A stretch of DNA of 64,000 nt from positions 1 to 64,000 of the forward strand of contig SVEG01000002.1 in NCBI GenBank assembly GCA_015057505.1, in the 5' to 3' direction. A model generated the notes under the pieces. That model did not search any database, was not told where the DNA came from, and saw only the letters and a list, made by a program, of their open reading frames with translations. Shown here piece after piece: positions 7,646 through 15,837 of this stretch (positions are counted from its first letter, which is position 1; every line of letters begins with the position of its first letter). The DNA comes from Lachnospiraceae bacterium (lineage in GTDB: Bacteria; Bacillota; Clostridia; Lachnospirales; Lachnospiraceae). Position numbers and translations under genes: made by a program.

Positions 7646-7762
7646 CTAAGACTTACGGCAGCACAAAGAATCAACGCTATAATAATAGCCCTGATAAGAA
7701 ACGTAATAATATTTTGCTGATACGTTTACAATTCCTGCTGTCATCGCCATAGTTCCTTTCAT
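7646..7762 (-). CDS. Tyrosine-rich leader peptide of aroF-tyrA
   Basis: A 38-codon ORF on the minus strand encodes a peptide with seven Tyr in eleven residues (KYYYVSYQGYYYS) shortly before its stop. It lies between a consensus promoter and an intrinsic terminator, upstream of a DAHP synthase/prephenate dehydrogenase operon. This is the layout of ribosome-mediated attenuation: uncharged tRNA-Tyr would stall the ribosome on the Tyr codons and prevent terminator formation. Translation could start at any of three early ATG codons; AAAGGA lies close before the second and third. Confidence 0.85.
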   Translation of the reverse strand: MKGTMAMTAGIVNVSAKYYYVSYQGYYYSVDSLCCRKS

Positions 7763-7771
7763 TTTTTAATA

Positions 7772-7799
7772 ATTATACCTCTTTTTTAATTTATGTCAA
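7772..7799 (-). promoter_or_regulatory. Consensus promoter of the aroF-tyrA leader
   Basis: On the minus strand TTGACA (7799-7794) and TATAAT (7777-7772) are separated by 16 bases. Both boxes match the vegetative sigma consensus exactly. The leader ORF begins about 10 bases downstream. Confidence 0.85.
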
Positions 7800-7804
7800 G
7801 AATT

Positions 7805-8560
7805 TTATTCCATTATCTTGGAATTCTTAAGCAAACTCGATTTAATGTTGATATATTCTGCCTTATTATCAGCATTACTTAATTGCTCGTCTGTCGGTAT
7901 CTCAAGTAAGTAATAGACGCGCTTTTCTATTTTAAGCATATCCTCATATATCTCATAATAATCCGTCATCATAGAGCCGTATACCATACCATTCTCACCA
8001 ACAATTAATTCTCTTGGGCATGTATTCTGGGTACCCTTAAGTATACATACCTGTGCAAGCACAGACTGTACATGTACATTAATCTCTTGAAACTCCTCTT
8101 CGTCACCCAAAATCCAAGCATTTTTAGGTCTTGATATCAATCTGTAAACACTCGTATCCTCAGAAATGGTGCAAAGCTTTGCAAAGCTGTAAACAACTGT
8201 GCCCGTATTATCATAAAAATAACGTATGTCTTCTTTAAAAAACAACTCCACGCTTGTTTCATAACTTGCGTAACAAATCTTTCCCGCAATATCCTCAGGA
8301 ATCATTACTTCAAAAGTTCCTGCTTTAACAAGTCCGTTCACCGGCTCCAAAAGCTCTGTATTACCGCAAAATTTTGCATTTTTCTTATCTTCTTCAGTAA
8401 TAGTTCCGGGAGCTACTGTCGGCTCCGGTATTATATTTGATGTTGTAGTAGTTGTCTGCTCATCAATAGTCGCACCTGAATTATCCACATTTGTCTTTCC
8501 GCACGCAAACACCGACAATATTATTATTAAAAACATTAAAAAACATGCTGTTTTTTTCAT
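7805..8560 (-). CDS. Hypothetical lipoprotein
   Basis: This encodes 251 residues. The signal peptide ends with lipobox SVFAC at about residue 20, followed by a Thr-rich linker and a ~190-residue extracytoplasmic domain I do not recognise (motifs YASYETSVELFF, IRYFYDNTGTVVY). It is transcribed away from the germination gene and ends close to the aroF promoter region. Confidence 0.7.
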   Translation of the reverse strand: MKKTACFLMFLIIILSVFACGKTNVDNSGATIDEQTTTTTSNIIPEPTVAPGTITEEDKKNAKFCGNTELLEPVNGLVKAGTFEVMIPEDIAGKICYASYETSVELFFKEDIRYFYDNTGTVVYSFAKLCTISEDTSVYRLISRPKNAWILGDEEEFQEINVHVQSVLAQVCILKGTQNTCPRELIVGENGMVYGSMMTDYYEIYEDMLKIEKRVYYLLEIPTDEQLSNADNKAEYINIKSSLLKNSKIME

Positions 8561-8680
8561 ATTTTCAGCCCCTTCATTAAAACTTTCTTATAAAATATTT
8601 TAACATACATCCGGCTATATTAAAAGCACATTATATCAAATCAGATAAATATTATTTTTGAAAAAGGTTATTCTATTAGC

Positions 8681-10141
8681 ATGAAAATATCAACTAACAT
8701 TAACGAAACAATCAAAAACTTAAAACAAACCCTTCCCATCGGCAAAAGCTTTGACTTTATAACGCGTGATTTGTGTCTTGGCAGGACAAAGGCTTTTTGG
8801 ATAGGCATAAACGGCTTTGTTAAGGTCGAACTGATACAACAGATGTTTTCTGACCTGCAAAATCCTCTTTATACGCAGGATGACATCGTAAAAAGTATTG
8901 ATGCCTTTACGAATGCCAAAATAGGCTATGCTCAGCTTCAGTTATCCTCGGATTGGGATCTTATAATCCGCAATATTTTAAGCGGTCCTTCGGTGCTTTT
9001 TGTTGATGGCTTTGACAAAGCAATTATCATCGATGCCAGAACTTATCCGACACGAAGTGTTGAAGAGCCGGATACCGAAAAGGTTACCCGCGGTGCCAGA
9101 GACGGCTTTGTGGAGACGGTGCTATTTAACACGAACCTTATTCGTCGCCGTATCCGCTCGCCAAAGCTCACCTTTGAGATTAAAACCATCGGAACCTCAA
9201 GCAAAACCGATGTTGCTGTCGCTTATATCGAGGATAGTGTCAACAAAGAATTGCTTGAAAAAGTCAATGAAAAGCTGGCTAATCTCGACGTCACATCACT
9301 CACCATGGGCAATAAGAGCCTTGAAGAGCTTCTTGTCAAAAAGCGCTGGTACAACCTGCTACCGAGCATTCAGAGCACAGAACGCCCCGATGTTGCCTGT
9401 AGCTACTTAAATGAGGGACACATCCTGATTCTCGTGGACAACTCTCCTTCGGTAATCATTTTACCGTGCACTATTTTTCAGTTTACGCAAAGTCCCGACG
9501 ACTACTACCGTGCACCGTCCGTCGGCAATTACTTCCGAATGGTCAGATTCTTTTGTTGCCTGTTAAGCGTGTTTCTGATACCGGTATTTTTGCTTCTTGC
9601 GGCCTACTTCCCCGATATCAGCGAAAGTCTAAAACTCCTAACCACCGAAGAAGCCAAGGCACTGTCGACCATGCAAATTATAATATATGTGTTCGTCGTG
9701 GAATTCATACTGGATTTGTTTAAGTATGCGTCGGCACACAGTTCAAGCAATTATTCGGGCTCATTCGCGCTAATCGGCGGACTTATTATCGGCGAAATTG
9801 CCGTGGAGCTTAACTGGGCTTCCAAGGAGATTCTATTCTACGGCGCAGTTACGCTTCTTGCATCACTTTCCCTGTCGAGTATTGATTTTAGCGACGCACT
9901 GCGAATATACAGGTTGTTCTTAGTGGCAACTACTGCCTTTTTCGGATTGTGGGGCTTTATTATCGGGCTGGTGCTTATTATTATATCCGTGGCTACCACC
10001 CCAACATTTGCAGGCATGAGTTATTTTTGGCCGCTGTTCCCGTTTAACTGGAAAGCGCTTAAAACACTGCTGTTTCGGTATCCGACTGCAAAGGCTCAGC
10101 CATCTACTGTATGGAACAGAAAAAAGCAGAGGCCGCACTAA
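8681..10141 (+). CDS. GerA/SpoVAF-family spore germination protein
   Basis: This encodes 486 residues. The soluble N-terminal half carries family motifs (LFVDGFDKAIIID, TRGARDGFVETVLFNTNLIRRRI, IGTSSKTDVAVAYI). The C-terminal half has about five membrane helices including GGLIIGEIAVELNW. GerA A-subunits form nutrient-gated channels in the spore inner membrane; SpoVAF is a paralogue acting with the SpoVA channel. No B or C subunit or spoVA genes are adjacent, so this is an orphan copy. It implies a spore-forming ancestor or host. Confidence 0.85.
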   Translation: MKISTNINETIKNLKQTLPIGKSFDFITRDLCLGRTKAFWIGINGFVKVELIQQMFSDLQNPLYTQDDIVKSIDAFTNAKIGYAQLQLSSDWDLIIRNILSGPSVLFVDGFDKAIIIDARTYPTRSVEEPDTEKVTRGARDGFVETVLFNTNLIRRRIRSPKLTFEIKTIGTSSKTDVAVAYIEDSVNKELLEKVNEKLANLDVTSLTMGNKSLEELLVKKRWYNLLPSIQSTERPDVACSYLNEGHILILVDNSPSVIILPCTIFQFTQSPDDYYRAPSVGNYFRMVRFFCCLLSVFLIPVFLLLAAYFPDISESLKLLTTEEAKALSTMQIIIYVFVVEFILDLFKYASAHSSSNYSGSFALIGGLIIGEIAVELNWASKEILFYGAVTLLASLSLSSIDFSDALRIYRLFLVATTAFFGLWGFIIGLVLIIISVATTPTFAGMSYFWPLFPFNWKALKTLLFRYPTAKAQPSTVWNRKKQRPH

Positions 10142-10155
10142 CTAGTGTAGCCTCT
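10127..10155 (+). terminator. Hairpin at the end of the germination gene
   Basis: CAGAGGC...GCCTCTG with an inner ACTA/TAGT pair overlaps the stop codon. The following T-run is weak (TTGT), so terminator function is only probable. Confidence 0.45.
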
Positions 10156-10173
10156 GTTGTAATTATATCCTGC

Positions 10174-10650
10174 TCACTTCAATGATGATATCATCTGCTT
10201 AATATCTTCAGACAGTTCAAAATAGAAAGTATATATTATTCCTTCTGTATTCAAACTGACAAAACCATAGTTTTTATCGCTATTGATAAGTATTTGGGGA
10301 GTGCCGTCTACAACAAACGCAATGTCGTAATCAAAAGTTCTTTTAGTATATTTCTTTAGTGTCTGACAATTAAAAATTTCAAGCCGCTCTTTCGGAACAC
10401 TCTTTAAGCTCCCTGAAAGACTAATATTTGCAAAATCACTATCTGTTTTAGCAGTCATATCTATACCTAAATACAATTCTACAGATGTTATAGATGCAAT
10501 TTTCTTTGAATTAAAGTTCATTTCATACCCTATATCAAAATGAAATCTGTTATATTCATTTGCAAAATATAATACTACAAGTATGAAGACAATCCATAAC
10601 AAAAAACAGACACCTACAATAATTATAATATTTTTCTTTTTTTTAACCAT
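10174..10650 (-). CDS. Hypothetical membrane-anchored protein
   Basis: This encodes 158 residues: a Lys-rich start, one transmembrane helix at ~7-29, then a ~125-residue domain presumably outside the cell. No family is recognised. It lies downstream of the trigger-factor-like fragment on the same strand. Confidence 0.6.
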   Translation of the reverse strand: MVKKKKNIIIIVGVCFLLWIVFILVVLYFANEYNRFHFDIGYEMNFNSKKIASITSVELYLGIDMTAKTDSDFANISLSGSLKSVPKERLEIFNCQTLKKYTKRTFDYDIAFVVDGTPQILINSDKNYGFVSLNTEGIIYTFYFELSEDIKQMISSLK

Positions 10651-10702
10651 TTATAGTTTGTCACCTCTATTTTTGATATAATATGTAAGATTTAAACTCA
10701 TA

Positions 10703-11098
10703 TTACCTTACATTATTTAAGAAAAAATCTATTACCTTCTCTTCCATAATATGATAATTTATAAGTGCATCAATATAATTATCATTTTTTGCATCAGTAT
10801 AATTATATTGCATTTTTTCACAAGCTATCAAATATTCTTCGTCATCTATTATATAGTTTAAATCATTAAAAATAGCACCCACAATTAAAAATTTTTTTAT
10901 TTCATATTCACCATAATCATAATATTTTTCGTAAAATTCTTCAACAGTCATATTTAACATTTGTGTTATATATGAATTCAAATCTAGCTCATATACACTT
11001 GCATACTTTTCTTGTTCGGAAATAAGATATGTACTATACTGGGCAATTTCATATTCATCAAGTGAGAACACCGAGTTCGCGATAACTTCTTCAAACAA
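10703..11098 (-). CDS. Trigger-factor C-terminal-domain-like protein, probably truncated
   Basis: This encodes about 131 residues from a TTG; the frame is open a few codons further upstream. The pattern MTVEEFYEKYYDYGEYEIKK...LIVGAIFND...IDDEEY resembles the SurA-like C-terminal chaperone domain of trigger factor homologues. The ribosome-binding and PPIase domains are absent, and no good start site exists. It begins only 20 bases after the previous gene stops. It could be a remnant formed by a deletion that also shortened that gene, or a small stand-alone chaperone-like protein. Confidence 0.45.
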   Translation of the reverse strand: MFEEVIANSVFSLDEYEIAQYSTYLISEQEKYASVYELDLNSYITQMLNMTVEEFYEKYYDYGEYEIKKFLIVGAIFNDLNYIIDDEEYLIACEKMQYNYTDAKNDNYIDALINYHIMEEKVIDFFLNNVR

Positions 11099-11118
11099 TT
11101 CCTTGACACATTTTCTCT

Positions 11119-11523
11119 TTATGTTCCTTCATCCTCAAGACCTGTACTAAAACTGAATATCCCTGATGAATCACTTGAATAATCCACCCACAGATTGTCA
11201 GTCTCACCGATATCCACCGTTGTCCAAAATAATCCGAGAACCCTCTTTTGAAGTTTTACTGTTACCTTTGCCTGGCTGAAATTTGAACTATTTGCTGAAT
11301 ATCTAATCATAGTAGTTGCCATTCCCGAATCTGATATCGCAAAATTAAAACTATGCGTCGCAACACTTTCATAGCACGGTGCAATACCAATATCCTGATT
11401 ACTAATACTGTACATAACCGCATCTGCTTCATACACTGTGGTTGCATTCACTACTGCAACATTTGTCAGCATCATAATACAAGCCAGGGCAATCGATAAC
11501 ACATGTCGTACTTTTCTCTTCAT
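11119..11523 (-). CDS. Small secreted protein
   Basis: This encodes 134 residues; the ATG at 11523 follows AGGAGGG. A clear signal peptide with a cleavage site near VNATT precedes a beta-rich domain (ATTMIRYSANSSNF, AKVTVKLQKRV, WTTVDIGET). No family was recognised. The end at SFSTGLEDEGT is abrupt for a beta-sandwich protein, so the C-terminus may have been lost. Confidence 0.6.
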   Translation of the reverse strand: MKRKVRHVLSIALACIMMLTNVAVVNATTVYEADAVMYSISNQDIGIAPCYESVATHSFNFAISDSGMATTMIRYSANSSNFSQAKVTVKLQKRVLGLFWTTVDIGETDNLWVDYSSDSSGIFSFSTGLEDEGT

Positions 11524-11653
11524 ACCCACCCTCCTTTACAATTATATTGAAAGATCTTCAAAACTCCGTGTATATCACATACTGATATTAGTGCCTTAAA
11601 TACCCTTCTATATATTAGTACCTGTTTTTTTCAAAAAATTATTCAAAAAAAGA

Positions 11654-11692
11654 GAGAAAATGTAAAAAAATTTTATTTTTCTACATTTTCTC
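11654..11692 (-). terminator. Terminator of the sigma/anti-sigma operon
   Basis: GAGAAAATGTA pairs with TACATTTTCTC; on the minus strand the stem is followed by CTCTTTTTTT. It begins 6 bases beyond the anti-sigma gene stop. Confidence 0.75.
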
Positions 11693-11698
11693 ACCTTT

Positions 11699-12385
11699 TT
11701 AATGACTTATTTTACCAATCATCTGCAATGCTTCTTTATTTTCAATACTTACCGGCACTTCTACGAAAAGTTCATATTTACCATCATTCCATATAAAAAC
11801 CTTTATTGTTTCAGCAGTTTTGATAAGTATTTCATGTCCGTCATATTCAACTGTTTCTATCGTTCCACGCTCTGTATCAATTCCAAAACCATTCTTATTC
11901 AAGAGCGATTGTGTAAATATTACACTCTCTCCGGCATTATTATTAAACCTCTGATACACAAAGCTAAAATCTGCAATCTCCTCCACAAGCTCATACCCCT
12001 CAGGCACATACCCTAAGGTGTATTTGTCTTCAACAGTCCTTGGGACATTATCAAGGTCCACATCCGAGAAATTTACCTTGGCGTATTCCTTATATATCTC
12101 CATCACAAAGCCTTTGATTTCCTTGCGGTATACATATGCCGTACAGCCCATAAGTAATAGGGCCGCTGCAATCAGAATTGCCACCCACATCTTTTTGCGA
12201 CTCCTGCTTACAGGTCTGTTTCTCGTGACATCAAATCCAAGGATTTCGCTCATTTTTTCAAGATGCTCATCGGAACAGGAATCATACTTTTTACATTGCT
12301 TTAGTTCTTCATCATATTTCTCTGACAACGCCTCCAATAGTACCTTGCCAAGTAACTTCCTATCTGCACTATACATCCGCATCAC
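11699..12385 (-). CDS. Anti-sigma-factor-like membrane protein (DUF4367 type)
   Basis: This encodes up to 228 residues. An N-terminal cytoplasmic region of about 65 residues (probable sigma binding) is followed by one transmembrane helix (WVAILIAAALLLMGCTAYVY) and a C-terminal domain with the DUF4367 pattern YTLGYVPEGYELVE. The gene overlaps the end of the sigma gene; three in-frame starts are possible (GTG 12385, ATG 12382, ATG 12376). The pairing and overlap suggest it holds the sigma factor at the membrane until an envelope signal arrives. Confidence 0.75.
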   Translation of the reverse strand: MMRMYSADRKLLGKVLLEALSEKYDEELKQCKKYDSCSDEHLEKMSEILGFDVTRNRPVSRSRKKMWVAILIAAALLLMGCTAYVYRKEIKGFVMEIYKEYAKVNFSDVDLDNVPRTVEDKYTLGYVPEGYELVEEIADFSFVYQRFNNNAGESVIFTQSLLNKNGFGIDTERGTIETVEYDGHEILIKTAETIKVFIWNDGKYELFVEVPVSIENKEALQMIGKISH

Positions 12386-12935
12386 CTAACCTCTCCAGCA
12401 AAAGCTTCCTTCCTCGTCTCAATCTTGTGTACACGGTCTGCTCAGAAATCCCCATTAATTCAGCGATTTCATCGACACTAAGCTCTTTTTGATAATAGTA
12501 AAACATGGTTGTGCTGTATTTCTCATCCATTTTCTTAATAACTTCAATAGTTGTCGTATATTTCTCCTTCATCGACAGTCGCTCAATCAGTTTCTCCTCT
12601 GCAAATGTATCTGCATATTTGCCGTCGAATTCATCAATATCCTCGAAGAACTTATAATCCTTTATAATGTTGGTTACTTCATTTGAGACAATCGACATCA
12701 TATATGCCCGTTCCCGCTTAGGCGAAGCCTCTTTATCCAACGCATCTATGTATTTAACAATCTTCATAAAAGCATTTTGCACAGCATCCTCTGCATCATG
12801 CTCAAAGTCCGCTACTCCGCGATTTTCAAGCTTTCCTTTTGCAAAATTCAACATGGCATCATGGTGTCGCTTAAAAATATCTTTTATCCTGTCATGTACT
12901 TCTTCATCTGCTATCAGTAATAAAAAAGTAAGCAT
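12369..12935 (-). CDS. ECF-type RNA polymerase sigma factor
   Basis: This encodes 188 residues. A sigma-70 region 2 (DAEDAVQNAFMKIVKYI) and region 4 HTH (LSVDEIAELMGISEQTVYTRLRRGRKLL) are joined by a short linker, as in extracytoplasmic-function sigma factors. AAGGAG precedes the ATG. It is followed in overlap by its likely anti-sigma and preceded by ilvN with only three bases between, so it might also receive ilv readthrough. Confidence 0.9.
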   Translation of the reverse strand: MLTFLLLIADEEVHDRIKDIFKRHHDAMLNFAKGKLENRGVADFEHDAEDAVQNAFMKIVKYIDALDKEASPKRERAYMMSIVSNEVTNIIKDYKFFEDIDEFDGKYADTFAEEKLIERLSMKEKYTTTIEVIKKMDEKYSTTMFYYYQKELSVDEIAELMGISEQTVYTRLRRGRKLLLERLGDADV

Positions 12936-12938
12936 TTA

Positions 12939-13439
12939 TTACTCCTTACTCTTAAGACAATTCGTTCCTCTCTCAAGTGCCACAATACCTGTTCTACACA
13001 TCTCCATAATTCCGAAAGGCTTCAAAAGCTCGATAAACGCCTGAATCTTGGAGCTTTCTCCCGTAAGCTCACAGCAAAGCGTATCCGTTGAATAATCGAT
13101 AATCTTGGAGCGGAATATATCAACTGCCGCAAGTATGTCCTGTCTTGTCTCGGAAGTATTCTTAACCTTTATAAGAAGAAGTTCTCTAGAAACCGTCTCA
13201 TGTCTGTCAAGTACCTCTACCTCTTTTACGTCATAAAGCTTCGCAAGCTGCTTAACAATCTGCTCCTTAGTTGCCTCGTCGCCCCTGAAAGTAACCGTGA
13301 TTCGCGAAAACTCACTCGACTCTGTCTCCCCCACGGTAAGGCTGTCGATGTTAAAGCCCCTTCTTGTAAACATGCTTGATACTCTTGTAAGTACACCTGC
13401 CGTATTAGAAACAAGTATCGCTATAATAAATCTATGCAT
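12939..13439 (-). CDS. ilvN: Acetolactate synthase small subunit
   Basis: This encodes 166 residues. The regulatory subunit confers valine feedback inhibition on acetohydroxyacid synthase. The N-terminal ACT domain (IIAILVSNTAGVLTRVSSMFTRRGFNIDSLTVG) is near-canonical, and a C-terminal domain follows. Its ATG overlaps the ilvB stop by one base (TAATG), giving coupled translation. Confidence 0.95.
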   Translation of the reverse strand: MHRFIIAILVSNTAGVLTRVSSMFTRRGFNIDSLTVGETESSEFSRITVTFRGDEATKEQIVKQLAKLYDVKEVEVLDRHETVSRELLLIKVKNTSETRQDILAAVDIFRSKIIDYSTDTLCCELTGESSKIQAFIELLKPFGIMEMCRTGIVALERGTNCLKSKE

Positions 13440-15112
13440 TACTTTTCCTCCTTAATCTCAGTAATAATATTGTCAATGGAGCTTTCCGGCGGAAGCATCG
13501 GAAGTACGAATTCGTCACGTCCGATTATACAGTCGATTACAACCGGTCCCTTTTGTGAAAAAGCATACTTAAACGCCGTCTCAAACTCCTCTGCCGTAGC
13601 GGCTCTTCTTCCTTTGGCACCAAAAGCCTCCGCCACCTTTACAAAATCGGTCTTACGATCAAGCACAGTGCCGGAATAATGCTTCTTATAAAACAAGGTC
13701 TGCCACTGTCTTACCATACCGAGAACACCATTATTCATAACAACTACCGTAAGCGGAACATTATTTGAAACTGCCGTTGCGAGCTCGTTAAGATTCATAC
13801 CGAAGCTTCCGTCACCCGTAACTAGAACAATTCTCTCACCGGTCGCCATATGCGCACCTATAGCAGCACCCATACCAAATCCCATGGTTCCTAAGCCCCC
13901 GCTTGAAATCATGGTTCTGGGCTTCTTGAAAGCATATCTTTGGGCAACCCACATCTGATGCTGACCTACGTCCGTCGTAATTATTGTGCCGTCGTCTGCA
14001 AGCTCGCTGATTGTATCAATAATTTCGTAAGGTGTAAGCTCACCTTCCTGCCTGATAACAGTCTTCTCTTCTTTTTTCAGCACCTTAATTCTCTCCGACC
14101 ACTCAGGAAGCTTTTTTGCTTCAACCATATCCGTAAGTCTTGCAAAAGCATCCTTTATGTCGCCCTGGATTCCAAGATATACGGAAACAGTCTTTCTAAT
14201 CTCAGCATCGTCAATATCAATCTGAATGATCTTGGCAGTCTTTGCAAACTTGTCCTTATCGCCGATTGCCCTGTTACTGAAACGTGCACCTGCGGTAATT
14301 ATAAGATCCGCTTCTGCCTCTGCTAGTGAAGACGCATATCTTCCGTGCATACCTTTCATTCCAAGGAATCTCGGATTGTCATCCGGCACTGCAGAAAGCC
14401 CCATAAGACTGCAACCGATTGCCGCGTCTATTTTGTCAGCAAGAGCTATAAGCTCATCAGACGCTTCTCCTGCAATTACACCGCCGCCACAATATATGTA
14501 AGGTCTCTTAGCTTCCGCAATAAGCTTAACCGCCTCCATAAGTGCTTCATCAGATGCTTTAGCCTTTACATCAGCCAAAACTACGCCTTCTCGTTCATAT
14601 TCGCACTTTGCTGTTTGAACGTCCTTCGGAATGTCTACAAGCACAGGCCCGGGTCTTCCCGACTTTGCAAGCTTAAAAGCAAGTCGCAAGGTCTCCGCGA
14701 GCTTATCTACTTCTTTAACAATAAAATTATGTTTTGTAATCGGAATTGTAATATCAGTTATGTCAACCTCCTGAAAACTGTCCCTGCCAATAAGCGCATT
14801 CGAAACATTACCCGTAATCGCAACCATTGGAACAGAATCAAGATATGCTGTCGCTATTCCCGTAACAAGATTGGTCGCACCGGGACCTGAAGTCGCAAGT
14901 ACCACACCGACTTTGCCGGTCGCTCTTGCATATCCGTCCGCAGCATGTGCCGCTCCCTGCTCGTCCGCAGTGAGTATATTTTTAACCTGCTTACGATATC
15001 TGTAAAGCTCATCAAACAAATCAACTACCTGTCCGCCCGGATATCCGAAAATCGTATCACAGCCCTGTTCAATAAGTGTCTCTACAACTATTCTTGCTCC
15101 TGATATTTTCAT
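13439..15112 (-). CDS. ilvB: Acetolactate synthase large subunit
   Basis: This encodes 557 residues, starting at ATG 15112. It catalyses the first common step of branched-chain amino acid synthesis using thiamine diphosphate. Seen here: YPGGQVVDLFDEL near the start, the catalytic Glu region ADEQGAAHAADGYARATGK, and the ThDP/Mg motif GDGSFGMNLNELATAVSNN...VVVMNN. The biosynthetic (anabolic) type is indicated by the linked ilvN. Confidence 0.95.
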   Translation of the reverse strand: MKISGARIVVETLIEQGCDTIFGYPGGQVVDLFDELYRYRKQVKNILTADEQGAAHAADGYARATGKVGVVLATSGPGATNLVTGIATAYLDSVPMVAITGNVSNALIGRDSFQEVDITDITIPITKHNFIVKEVDKLAETLRLAFKLAKSGRPGPVLVDIPKDVQTAKCEYEREGVVLADVKAKASDEALMEAVKLIAEAKRPYIYCGGGVIAGEASDELIALADKIDAAIGCSLMGLSAVPDDNPRFLGMKGMHGRYASSLAEAEADLIITAGARFSNRAIGDKDKFAKTAKIIQIDIDDAEIRKTVSVYLGIQGDIKDAFARLTDMVEAKKLPEWSERIKVLKKEEKTVIRQEGELTPYEIIDTISELADDGTIITTDVGQHQMWVAQRYAFKKPRTMISSGGLGTMGFGMGAAIGAHMATGERIVLVTGDGSFGMNLNELATAVSNNVPLTVVVMNNGVLGMVRQWQTLFYKKHYSGTVLDRKTDFVKVAEAFGAKGRRAATAEEFETAFKYAFSQKGPVVIDCIIGRDEFVLPMLPPESSIDNIITEIKEEK

Positions 15113-15167
15113 AATAATCAATCCCGTCTTTATCAACTTATTCTGTCGAAATTATTTTATAAAAAGC

Positions 15168-15198
15168 AGACCTTCAACAATATTTATGTCAAAGGTCT
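15168..15198 (-). terminator. Hairpin in the ilvB leader, possible attenuator
   Basis: AGACCTT pairs perfectly with AAGGTCT across a 17-base loop; on the minus strand GCTTTTTAT follows. It lies between the predicted promoter and ilvB. A tiny ORF (MYFARPLT) overlaps it but has no branched-chain codon run, so an attenuation mechanism is unproven. Confidence 0.4.
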
Positions 15199-15214
15199 CG
15201 CAAAATACATATTA

Positions 15215-15243
15215 AATATAACACTACGAAACAATAAAATCAA
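15215..15243 (-). promoter_or_regulatory. Predicted ilvBN promoter
   Basis: TTGATT, a 17-base spacer, then TATATT on the minus strand, placed about 100 bases before the ilvB start. Confidence 0.5.
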
Positions 15244-15249
15244 TGATAA

Positions 15250-15654
15250 TTAATGCCCACAGGAGTGGCTTCCGCAACCATGACTTCCACAGGAATGTCC
15301 CTCCTCATGATGATGCTCACCATGATGGTCGCATTTAACATTCGGATTAAAATCAAGCTCTCCCGCAAGCAATGCTTCTACTGCTGCATCTGCGTCACCC
15401 GACACACCGCCATATAATTTTATACCGGCCTCAGCAAGTGCCATCTGCGCTCCTCCGCCGATACCGCCACAAATCAAAACCTCTGCATTAAGACCGTTAA
15501 GAACACCTGCAAGTGCTCCATGTCCGCTTCCATTGGTATCAACAACCTTGCTATCTACAATTTTACCGTCCTGCACTTCGTATACCTTAAAATATTCAGT
15601 ATGCCCAAAGTGCTGAAAAATCTGTCCGTTCTCATAAGTTACTGCAATCTTCAT
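15250..15654 (-). CDS. NifX/NifB-type iron-molybdenum cofactor-binding family protein
   Basis: This encodes 134 residues. The dinitrogenase iron-molybdenum cofactor biosynthesis fold is shown by IAVTYENGQIFQHFGHTEYFKVYE, GGIGGGAQMALAEAGI and GGVSGDADAAVEALLAG. A C-terminal tail rich in His, Cys and Gly (HHGEHHHEEGH, CGSHGCGSHSCGH) is a likely metal-binding extension. Related proteins occur in bacteria without nitrogenase and probably handle Fe-S or metal clusters. It is a single gene with its own upstream space. Confidence 0.85.
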   Translation of the reverse strand: MKIAVTYENGQIFQHFGHTEYFKVYEVQDGKIVDSKVVDTNGSGHGALAGVLNGLNAEVLICGGIGGGAQMALAEAGIKLYGGVSGDADAAVEALLAGELDFNPNVKCDHHGEHHHEEGHSCGSHGCGSHSCGH

Positions 15655-15764
15655 ATGCTGTTTTCCTCCGTTCTAATTTGAAATTATAATTACTATAACA
15701 CTTTTCCCAAAGTTGTCAATAACATGAAATTATTAACAAAATATTAAATTTGCAATTACCCCCT

Positions 15765-15792
15765 TTGCATTTAAAACTCATCGTGCTATAAT
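15765..15792 (+). promoter_or_regulatory. Predicted promoter of the ABC transporter gene
   Basis: TTGCAT (15765-15770), a 16-base spacer, then a perfect TATAAT (15787-15792), about 45 bases upstream of the start. Confidence 0.65.
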
Positions 15793-15837
15793 TTGACTTA
15801 CTTTTTAAATAGGAAATTATCAGAAAGGATGACTATT

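Noticed and set aside
15113-15249. Branched-chain leader peptide before ilvB
   Set aside because: The only tiny ORF (MYFARPLT) has no run of Leu, Ile or Val codons; just a hairpin remains, reported at low confidence.
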